Under the pieces are notes generated by a model, which saw only the letters and a program-made list of their open reading frames with translations, did not search any database and was not told the DNA's origin. From contig CM071597.1 of the NCBI GenBank assembly GCA_036435485.1, positions 146,255,647-146,319,646 on the forward strand: 64,000 nucleotides of DNA, given 5' to 3'. Positions 36,067 through 45,189 of the stretch are shown in pieces. The position numbers and the translations under genes are program-made. The DNA is from Saposhnikovia divaricata. Taxonomy: Eukaryota > Streptophyta > Magnoliopsida > Apiales > Apiaceae. How positions within the stretch are numbered: the stretch's first letter is position 1; every line of letters starts with the position of its first letter.

Positions 36067-36388
36067 ACATGTAATGCAAATACGTAAATTTATACATAAA
36101 ACGTACTTATTTTTATTTAATAAAACTAGTTACACACATGAATTTTGAATGTTCTACATTTGAATTTATTTATGTCTTAAATTTGAATTTGGAAATCATT
36201 GATATCATATCTAGATAATTGATTTTGGTACGTGATTTTGGAAGTATGAAATTAGGTAATATTTAAATTTTTGAAAAGAAATATTTGGTAAAGGCTCATT
36301 ACAAATTTGCTGATTTCATATCTTTTTTATTTTACAAATTCATCCTATATTATAAATATGGTATTGCGTATCTTTATTGCATTTAATA

Positions 36389-36636
36389 TTCCCTCAGTCC
36401 CACTAGATTCTTTATATCGGACAAAAGGTTTGACAGGCATTTTAAGACTCATGTAAAGTTTAGTTCCATAAAACATTTTAATTTTTTCTTTCTTCTGAAT
36501 TAAAATTTAATTTTTAAATTTTTATTCAAAAAAGAAAATTTTAAAAATAAGTTATGGAACTATAATTTATATACACCTTAAAATGCGTATCAAGTAGTGA
36601 AAAAAATTTGTATATAAATGATAGGGATGTAGGAAG
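36389..36636. mobile_element. Stowaway-like MITE, 248 bp
   Basis: Flanked by TA on both sides. The terminal inverted repeats derive from CTCCCTCCGTCCC (left TTCCCTCAGTCCC, right complement CTTCCTACATCCC). The whole element folds back on itself: GGCATTTTAAG pairs with CTTAAAATGC, and GTTCCATAA with TTATGGAAC. No coding capacity; related to Tc1/mariner. Confidence 0.85.
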
Positions 36637-36710
36637 TACTAATTATGTACGGGTTCTTATGTTCTTAGTTTAGAATGGTGACCCCATATGTATAATATAG
36701 GTGAGTTCCA

Positions 36711-37292
36711 GAACTTACAACTTTTTTTGTTTAACACATATATAACTTGGGTTCAACATCATTAATTAAATAATAATTAAAATTTTATTAATACACACAA
36801 TTTATATTGAAAATATATTTATAACATTTCATAATATATTAGAAACGTATTTGCAACATTTTTTACGAAAATTTGAATTTTTTTATAACGAGTGTTCAAC
36901 AAATATATAACTTGAGTTCAACAACATCTGTTGAATACTAGTTATACATGTGTTGAACTCAAATATATAAAATTATATTACATTGATATGATTAAGAAAA
37001 CTATATTAAATTAATATTTTTCTTATTTTTATACCCTAATTTGGTGTAAGTGAACTCCAAAAGGATAGTTGAGAAAGATATAATATTTATTCAGAAACAT
37101 TTTACCTATGGTTCAACACAACATATATTAAACAAGTAAACTTTCATATATCTATACCCTAATTTAGTATTGGTGAACCCTAAAAGGATACTGAAGAATC
37201 AAATTTTGTGTATTCAATAAAATTTTAATTATTATTTTATAAATGATGTTGAACCTAAATTACATATGTTATGAACAAAAAAAGTCTATAAT
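36711..37292. repeat. Foldback element with about 85-bp inverted arms
   Basis: The left arm 36711-36798 and right arm 37207-37292 are imperfect reverse complements, sharing GTTCAACATCATT and TAAAATTTTAATTATTA-type blocks. The interior holds two direct copies of an ATACCCTAATTT...AAAGGATA unit (about 37031-37080 and 37151-37195). No ORF. A MITE or foldback transposon is likely. Confidence 0.7.
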
Positions 37293-37624
37293 TTTATATT
37301 TAAGAAAAGTTTCTATTTCCTGAAAACAAAAAAAGAAAAATTTGAATTTGACACCTAAACCACTTAATTATGGAACCTTAGGGATTTTTCCCCTAAAGTA
37401 AGAGTGATAGATATATTAGAGAGGGAGGGATGCCAAGAATAAGAAGGGATCAAAAATTCACCAAGTCGAGTTAAGTAAAGAAGGCACAATAATTACAAAG
37501 AAAGAGGAGACATGCAAGACATTTACTTTCTTTCTTTTCCTATCTTTTAACATCTTTGAACCTTTCATGCATTGCTCTAGCTCGATCTTTCTTCTCTAAT
37601 TCCCGGTATCCTTTATGTTGGTAT
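37293..37624. other. Intergenic, no gene seen
   Basis: AT-rich to purine-rich sequence (GAGAGGGAGGG near 37420) ending at the S3 target site GGTAT. Nothing else is recognised. Confidence 0.6.
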
Positions 37625-37745
37625 TGTGACACCCCCAGATCCGGGTCAGAGATCTAGGCGCTTACGGTCCATTTTCCATTGATAACTTACCTATTCTTAC
37701 TCTTGATGAATATAACATACTGTCGACCCCACAATAAAACTCACA

Positions 37746-37786
<41 letters not shown>

Positions 37787-39562
37787 ATAGGTTAGAGTCT
37801 CAGAAACGTCATGCAATAAAATTAAACAGGAGTAAAAGTTTTAGAGTTATTACAGACCATATTAAATAGTGTTTACGCTACTAACAATAACTTCTACTTG
37901 AAGCTATGTTAATCGCTTGAATGTTTTTTACAATACAGACACAGGTCATGCTTGTAGATAAAGCGTACTAGCAAAAGTTGCAAACTGATCCGGCTAATGG
38001 GGCCTACCGGTAGGGCCACAGCTGCTGCCTGGGCATTGGTCACTTGCTTCTGCACTGTTTGACGGGTTCTTGCCATCTCTCTTAGCTGTTTTGTTTATAA
38101 GTTTGAAAATAAGCAAGTGTGAGCAACTATAGCTCAACAAGATATATAGATATATATAGCAGCGAGAAAATATTTTATTCGAGTTATAAAGTATAAATCT
38201 TAACAACTGCAAAATCATTGCATCAACTTTCATCTTTTAAAAGTACTTTTAGAAATGCACTAAACACGTGACACTATCTTCAGAATAATCTCGCAGTACT
38301 AGATACTGCATAAATCATTATCTTTTCATCAAAACGACACTATCGGTAACTTGGCGCTTAGGCCTAAGATGCAGTGTCTAAGTATTTTACCAAAGCAGAG
38401 GAATGGGACTTATAAGAAAACATAAAACCCGACAAGGATTGACGATGATCAGTCGTCACATCCAAGTCCAATAATCCGCGGGTCTTTTCTACTAGTAGAA
38501 GGGTAAAAACACCATCCATAATTACCCTAGGTGAAAACTCCATCCGTAACCACCCTTGATGAAAACTCTATCTGTAATCATCCTTCGGCAACACCTTGGC
38601 CGGAATAAATGATGGACTGCCTGGCTAACGGCCGCTTACAGTAGAAATAAGATCGTTCGTCAACGATCCCTCACCGCCAGAGTCCCCTTTTTCTTTTCGA
38701 AAAAATTCATTTGAATGAAAAATGAGTAATTAAATCTGATTTTTGTCGAATGATAATTTCGTGAAATCATGCTCGAGTGAATAAAACCAGACTGGGGGTT
38801 TCGAAAATATTTTGAGTTCAAAAGAGTTCAAGTTTGAAAACGCTCGAGGTATCTTGGATTAGTTTTATTTTTAAAATAATAAATAATAAATAATAAATAA
38901 TATTTTGAGATTTAATATAAATAATTAATAAAATAATAATTAATTAATTAAAATAATCTTTTAATCCAAGATAAATATTTTTGAGTATTTTTAATAACAT
39001 ATAAATAATAATTAATAATAAGCATCCGATACTTCCCGAATAACTATTTGGGTTTTTCACAATTTAATAAAGATAAAATAATACACTGCGCCCCGGTCAA
39101 TAATATACTTGGACCGATACGACCTCTATCACTAGAGTCGTTGTCCGAAGAAAGCACTTTCTATACTAGAGTTCAAGTATGCATATGTATATATATATAA
39201 CAATCTTGACATAAGATTTTGAACAACATGCATAAAATATATTACGCGCAAAATCCATAAACACAACAGTGCAAATTCTTATGTATAAGTTTCGAGAAGT
39301 AAACTTGTCTTGGTAAGGTACGGGTGGTCGAGCTCTCGGAGTGGAACGACGATCTATAAATACACAATGTTCGCCCGTTAGTACCTTAGCAACACTACTT
39401 AATTATAACGTTTTAACGAATACAAGGTTATCTTAGCGGCTCTACAATTTATCCTACTAACCCTCCTATGTGTCCACATTACCACACAATTATACTAGTT
39501 AATTATTTGGCTCGATTTAATTACTAAACTCGAACCATAATGGCGTACTTTCAAAACTATGC
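37625..39562 (-). repeat. S3: gypsy-type (Tekay/Del-like) solo LTR, part 1
   Basis: Starts TGTGACACCCCCAGATCCGG on the plus strand, which is the LTR end in element orientation (GGGGGTGTCACA). The minus strand carries the TTGAGC...GCTCACACTTGC motif near 38108-38140, at the same distance from the end as in S1. Parts 2 and 3 lie at 51056-51844 and about 54250-55234. Together they make about 3.7 kb. The flanks are GGTAT (37620-37624) and TGTAT (55235-55239). Confidence 0.7.
37748..37784. repeat. (CA)n microsatellite
   Basis: About 18 uninterrupted CA units in S3. Confidence 0.95.
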
Positions 39563-40253
39563 TGTAAAGCATAATGTAATGTAATATGTAATAGAGGACA
39601 TATATAACTCAACTAGGATAAAAGATAAATAATATTAAATCTATACAGGGATCGTGAAATTTGAAGAATAGGCATCAACAAGGATCAAGTTGCTGAAAGA
39701 AGTTCATTCACATGATCAAGCCTCAGTGACAAAATAAGATGTACAAATGATTCAGTTGAAGGGCCAAAAGATTCCAGAGATAAAGTTTTTATGGTTGCAC
39801 AATTCTTAGCAGTGTTCTTAAAGACATGATACGAAGACCATGAGTGAATGTTAGTCGTCTGTGAACCAGACCAGTTGCACTAGGCGTCAACACTTCACAA
39901 AGGAATCGAAGTATCTAACTCAGAAAAACTGTTAAGAGGTATGATTGAGTTTAGAGCAGTATTGATATCCTCCATTTTGGAAGCTGCATATTTAAGGATG
40001 TCAAATTAAGAGGAAAATTAATAGTATCCAAAATCACTATTCATATGAATAGTAATCGAAATTACTATTCATGAATAGTACCCAAAAGTACTATTCAATC
40101 AGGTGGGCCCACACAAATATAAAATTCAAAGTTTTGTCAGAATGTTTTTTTTGTTGAATTTTGTAAAGCAGGATTGTTTGAACAGGCGGCGGAGGCGGAA
40201 GTAGAAACGTCAGCAGTTACGTTAATTTAGCTGCATAGTAACTTTCTAAAATC

Positions 40254-40261
40254 TATAAATA
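40254..40261 (+). promoter_or_regulatory. E4 LTR TATA box
   Basis: TATAAATA followed by GGCC and, about 60 bp on, a CTCTCTTCTC tract. It sits in the same relation to the palindrome cluster as in the E3 LTR. Confidence 0.7.
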
Positions 40262-40592
40262 GGCCTGTTGTATTTCATTTCAAAACACATCTCAACACCC
40301 AACTCTCTCTTCTCTCTCTTATATCTTCTCTGTGTAAGCTGCTAGACAATCCATCTAGTAGGAAAGTCGGCTTAGCCCGCTTTCAGGAAGTGTGGGGTAG
40401 AAGGTCCTCGTGCCTAAACTATCCTTAGGAGTATTCTGGTTTTGAAGCTAATCCATTGGATTAGAAGTTGTAACACCCCTTCGGGTTTATTATCAATAAA
40501 GATATATTCCTAAAATTGTGTTTCGTATTTTTTGATTTCAAGATCTGAAAAATTGTTATCCGCAAAAATCTTGAAAACCGAAATATTTTGGT

Positions 40593-40625
40593 AGTATCGT
40601 ATTCAACCCCCCCTTCTACGATACT
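40593..40625 (+). other. E4 U5 hairpin (5' LTR copy)
   Basis: Perfect 9-bp arms AGTATCGTA/TACGATACT with loop TTCAACCCCCCCTTC (15 nt). The 3' LTR copy is at 51005-51037. Confidence 0.88.
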
Positions 40626-40640
40626 TCGGGACCTAACAAT

Positions 40641-40652
40641 TGGTATCAGAGC
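40641..40652 (+). promoter_or_regulatory. E4 primer-binding site (tRNA-iMet)
   Basis: TGGTATCAGAGC, two bases after the LTR. Confidence 0.96.
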
Positions 40653-40689
40653 AAGCTTCTAACATACAAGAAGTCTAAAGATCAATACC

Positions 40690-43071
40690 ATGGGAAGAAA
40701 GGATACAGGTGTGAAGATTCCAATGCTTGACAAAGATAATTACTTTCACTGGAAAGTAAAGATGCACCTTCATCTCTCAGCCATTGATGAAGGCTATGTA
40801 GATTGCATTGAGAAAGGACCTCATGTTCCAATGAAGGCCAACTCTGGGATTGGTCAAGATGCTGCCACTGTAGCTGCTGGAAGGCCTATTCCAAAGAATT
40901 AAGCTGAGTACACAGATGAAGACTTGGAGGAGATTCACAAAGATAAGAAGGCTATGAACATCCTATTCAATGGCATCGACCAAGATATGTTTGATTGTGT
41001 TATAAACTGCACTACTGCCAAGCAAGTGTGGGACACTATTCAAACAATCTGTGAAGGAACTGAGCAAGTCAGAGAAAATAAAATGCAGCTCCTAATACAA
41101 CAATATGAGCATTTTCACTACTCCTCTGGTGAAAATCTAACAGACATATTCAGTAGATTTCAAAAGTTACTGAATGGTCTAAAGTTGTATGGGAGAAAAT
41201 ATGAAACCAAGGACTCCAACCTAAAGTTTCTAAGATCTCTTCCTAAGGAATGGAAGCCAGTGACAGTCTCGTTGAGGAACTCTCAGGACTACAAAGATTT
41301 TACACTTGAGAGACTGTATGGCATCCTGAAGACCTATGAGCTTGAAATGCAGCAAGATGAGGAAGTGGAGAAAATCCAGAAGAAAGGTGGATCTGTTGCC
41401 TTGGTGGCCAATATTCCAACAAACCAAGGTGGTGGAAGAATGAAGAGTGTAGAAGCAACACTAGGTTCAAAAACTTGTGAAGGTGAAGCTGAAACTAGCA
41501 AAGGTAAAAGCAAGATGATTGAAGAACCTGATGCATTAAGTGAGGATGAAGCTGAAGATCTAGATGAGTATTTGGCATTTCTGTTAAAGAGATTTTCGAA
41601 GCTAAGATTCAGGAAGAATCCAGCAGGAACCGGGCAATTCAAGAAAAGCTATCAACGGAACAAGGATGTGGTTGAAAGATCAAAGATCAAATGCTATAGC
41701 TGTGGAATTGCTGGTCACTTTGCCAATGAATGCAGGAAATCCCAAGCTGAGAAAGAAAAGAAGAAGTTTGAAGCTGTTGATTACAAGAAGAAATATTTTG
41801 ATCTTCTCAAGCAACAAGGGAGAGCATTCGTGTCAAAAGAAAGTGACTGGGCTGCTGGAGATGACTCAGGTGCAGAAGTGGAGTTTGTCAATCTTGCACT
41901 CATGGCAGACGAAACTGATGAAGAGGCTAGTTCAGCAAGCAACCAGGTATACTCTACAAACCTAACTGAACTTTCCAAAGATGAATGTGATAATGTTGTT
42001 AATGAAATGTCTAATGAATTGTATAACATGCACGTCACATTAAAATCGCTTAACAAGGAGAACAAAAAGATTAAAGATCTTAATGCTAAGATAGGTGATA
42101 GGAATACTCTGTTAGAAACTCAACTAATTGAATTTGAAACAATGAAAAGAAATTTCCAGGATGCTAAGAATGAGTTACTTGAGGCTCTGAAAAGAGAAGA
42201 GTGTTTAATAAAACAGTTAAAAGAGGAACAAGACTTAATTGCTAAGTGGAAGGGATCAAAGGCTAAAACTGAAGAAATTTATAGTAAACAAGGAGTTGAT
42301 TCTTTTCACAAATTAGCAGAAGTTAAGTTAGATGTTGATAGGGAAGTTGCTTCAGACAGTGAAAAAGAATGTTCTGTGAGACTTAAGCCTATTAGCAAAG
42401 CAACTTTAACTAAATTGAATAAAAAGTACGGGCCTGTCAATAAGAACTTTGTTAATGGAGAGTGTAGCAAAACCAAGTCAGTTGAACAAGGAAACATAGG
42501 CAACTTGTCAATCAAGAAATTGAAGGATAAGTTAGAAAAGACTGAACCTAAGGCTAAGGCTAATAAGAAGAATAGAAATGGCAAGGTAGGAATTAACAAA
42601 CATAGTAATTACACACCTGATAAATATGCTCCTCGAAAGGAATGTGTGAACTGTGGTAGTGTTAATCATTTATTTATCAACTGTAAATCTGTTAAGAATG
42701 CTTCTGCGCCTAGTATGCCTAAATCAGTACCTATGCCTGCTATGAATGTTATGCCAAACATGCTTGTCCAGCCTGCTCATGCATCTAGTCATTATGCTAA
42801 CATGCCATTCATGTATAATCCATATTACAATGCTTTTAATATGCCTCAGTTGCCATGGATGATGAATAACATGTTTGCACAGACTATGCCAAATTATACA
42901 TCTAGTTTTAATGCAAGTGAGCAAGTGAAACAACCTATTTTTTAGAAACCTACACCAAGAGTTAAGGTTGATTTAACTCAGTCAGAACCCCTGGGTAGTA
43001 AGGGCTTGAAAAATAAGAAAAAGGCTAACAAGGCAGGACCCAAGAAAACTTGGGTACCAAAATCAACTTGA
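40690..43071 (+). pseudogene. E4 gag, two nonsense mutations
   Basis: The ATG is at 40690 (MGRKDTGVKIPMLDKDNYFHW). TAA at 40900-40902 and TAG at 42943-42945 (QPIF-stop-KPTPR) interrupt one otherwise continuous frame ending KKTWVPKST-stop at about 43070. It contains the Gag core (ERLYGILKTYELEMQQ), an acidic linker, a CCHC knuckle (CYSCGIAGHFANEC, about 41694), a coiled coil (about 41980-42290), a second knuckle (CVNCGSVNHLFINC, about 42643) and a Met/Pro/Asn-rich tail. It would be about 790 codons if open. Confidence 0.92.
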
Positions 43072-43091
43072 TTTTGTTTTGATGTGTGCAG
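43054..43091 (+). other. Intron-like GT...AG segment at E4 gag-pro junction
   Basis: A 38-nt stretch starting GTACC after the Trp codon of TWVPK and ending TTTTGATGTGTGCAG. Removing it would join gag ...KTW to pol GNRKNLWYLD in frame. Equivalents are at 28373-28407 (E3, minus, 35 nt) and 11591-11626 (E2, minus, 36 nt). Whether it is spliced is unknown, and it is shorter than usual plant introns. Confidence 0.45.
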
Positions 43092-44503
43092 GGAAATAGA
43101 AAGAATCTTTGGTATCTGGACCGTGGTTGTTCTAGGCATATGACTGGAGATTCTACCCTGCTCACTAAGCTTGAGGAGAGAGCTGGCCCTAGAATTACCT
43201 TTGGAGACAACAGCAAAGGATATACTAGAGGATATGGCTTGATTTCACAAGGGAATGTTGTCATTGAAGAAGTAGCACTGGTTGATGGACTTAAGCATAA
43301 CTTGCTAAGTGTCAGTCAACTGTGTGACAAAGGCCAGAATCTCTGGTTCACATCTGAAGCTTGTGTCATTTTCAAGAAAAATGACAACAAGGTAGTGTTG
43401 ACAGGAGATAGAAGAGGAAATGTGTACATTGCTGACTTCAATTCAACAAATGCAAACATGACTACATGTCTTCTTAGCAAGGCAAGTGAAGATGAAGGTT
43501 GGCTTTGGCATAAAAGACTGTCACACTTGAGTTTTAAAGTAATGAATGAGTTGGTAAAGAAGGATTTGGTTAGAGGTATTCCAAAATTGGATTACTCCAA
43601 GGATGGATTGTGTGATGCATGCCAGAAAGGGAAGCAGAAGAAAGCCTCTTTCAAATCAAAGTCAATGTCATCAATTGATCAACCCTTGCAACTATTTCAC
43701 ATGGATCTCTTTGGACCAGTCAATGTGTTGTCAATCTCAAAGAAGAAATACTGCCTTGTGATTATTGATGATTTCTCAAAATTCTCTTGGACATTCTTTC
43801 TGCACTTTAAGGATAAGGCGGGTGAAGTCATTATAAATCACATCAAGATAGTCAACAACAATCCTTTACTCAAAGTAAGGAGAATTAGAAGTGACAACGG
43901 AACTGAGTTCAAGAATTCTGTAATAAGAGAGTTTTGTGAAGAAGAAGGAATTATCCAAGAATTCTCTGCACCAAGAACTCCTCAACAAAATGGTGTAGTG
44001 GAAAGAAAGAACAGAACTCTAATTGAAGCTGCAAGAACAATGCTTGAAGAGTCTAAGCTACCAACATACTTCTGGGCAGAAGCTATAAACACTGCATGCT
44101 ACACTCAGAATATTTCTTTGGTCAATCAAGCAAAAGGCATGACACCTTATCAACTTTTCAAAGGCAAGAAACCAACAATCAACTTTCTACATGTCTTTGG
44201 ATGCAAATGTTTTGTACTGAAAAATCATGGTGAGCATCTTGGAAAATTTGATTCAAAGGCAGATGAAGCTATCTTTGTTGGATACTCAGCTGGAAAATCC
44301 TACAGAGTCTACAACCTAAGACTAAACATTGTAATGGAGTCCATACATGTTGTCTTTGATGACAAGAAAATATCTGGTCTAGTAGATGAAGGTTTTCATG
44401 AGTCTCTCTCATTTGAGAATGAGAGAAGTGGTGAAGAAAGTGAAGATGATGATGAAGAATGGAGATCAAATGGTGTGAGAAACAGGCAAAGATCATCAGT
44501 TGA

Positions 44504-44737
44504 TGTGACAACCCGGGTCAAATCCCGAGCCTTTTTCGAAAATCAGGTCGAGTCCCAATTCCGAATCCGGAATAAGCCAAAGCATACTGGCCCAAATGCA
44601 GCCAACTTGGGTAGTCCACAAGCCCACCACAGGCCCCCAAAAGATCATGATTTTGTTGGTGCACTTAGTAGTATTACTTTTGCTTATATACTGAACTAAA
44701 GTCTCAAATCTCCTCGATGTGGGACTGGGGTGTTACA
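44504..44737 (-). repeat. TRIM 3' LTR
   Basis: 234 bp, identical by eye to 44956-45189. The polypurine-like tract lies at 44738-44752. Confidence 0.95.
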
Positions 44738-44815
44738 AACTCCCCCACTTAAACTCCTGACGTCCTCGTCAGGCCTGAACGGATATCCCATAGGTCCAAG
44801 ATCATTCCTCTCTAG

Positions 44816-44911
44816 CCATTGTGGGATAATACCGGCTGGCTTCGTGTCCCCACCTCCGGATCTCTGTCCATTGTGGGATAATACCACCAGCCTTCGTGTC
44901 CCCACCTCCGG
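44816..44911. repeat. 44-bp direct repeat inside TRIM
   Basis: Copies at 44816-44859 and 44868-44911 share CCATTGTGGGATAATACC...CTTCGTGTCCCCACCTCCGG. They differ in a 5-nt core that is GCTGG in one and its reverse complement CCAGC in the other. Confidence 0.85.
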
Positions 44912-44955
44912 CAACTTGACGAATCAAGCTTTCGAGAGTCGGCTCTGATACCATA

Positions 44956-45189
44956 TGTGACAACCCGGGTCAAATCCCGAGCCTTTTTCGAAAATCAGGT
45001 CGAGTCCCAATTCCGAATCCGGAATAAGCCAAAGCATACTGGCCCAAATGCAGCCAACTTGGGTAGTCCACAAGCCCACCACAGGCCCCCAAAAGATCAT
45101 GATTTTGTTGGTGCACTTAGTAGTATTACTTTTGCTTATATACTGAACTAAAGTCTCAAATCTCCTCGATGTGGGACTGGGGTGTTACA
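44956..45189 (-). repeat. TRIM 5' LTR
   Basis: 234 bp. The adjoining primer site is at 44942-44953. Confidence 0.95.

Larger units (their letters stand above)
39563..40638 (+). repeat. E4 5' LTR
   Basis: 1076 bp, TGTAAAGC...GGGACCTAACA. The TATAAATA box is at 40254-40261, followed by a CT-rich start region. A run of ACTATTCAT/ATGAATAGT palindromes lies at about 40025-40105, and the U5 hairpin at 40593-40625. Confidence 0.97.
44504..45189 (-). mobile_element. TRIM retrotransposon, 686 bp, identical LTRs
   Basis: Two 234-bp LTRs (44504-44737 and 44956-45189) that I read as identical, with a perfect target duplication GTTGA (44499-44503 and 45190-45194). On the minus strand the LTR starts TGTAACACCCCAGTCCCACATCG, ends TTGTCACA, and has a TATATAAGC promoter-like box. 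The 218-bp internal region has a primer site (TGGTATCAGAGC, 44942-44953), a G-rich tract GTGGGGGAG before the 3' LTR, and no coding capacity. It must be mobilised in trans. No 5S-rRNA-like segment is seen, so it is not Cassandra-like. Confidence 0.95.

Noticed and set aside
37741..37790. Possible CRISPR or satellite array at CA repeat
   Set aside because: Simple dinucleotide microsatellite in a plant genome.
37994..38233. 79-codon minus-strand ORF in S3
   Set aside because: Within the solo LTR near its conserved GAGC...CTCAC motif; no homology recognised.
44504..45189. Cassandra-type TRIM with 5S rRNA promoter
   Set aside because: The LTR contains no 5S A-box/C-box-like stretch; only a TATA-like box is seen.
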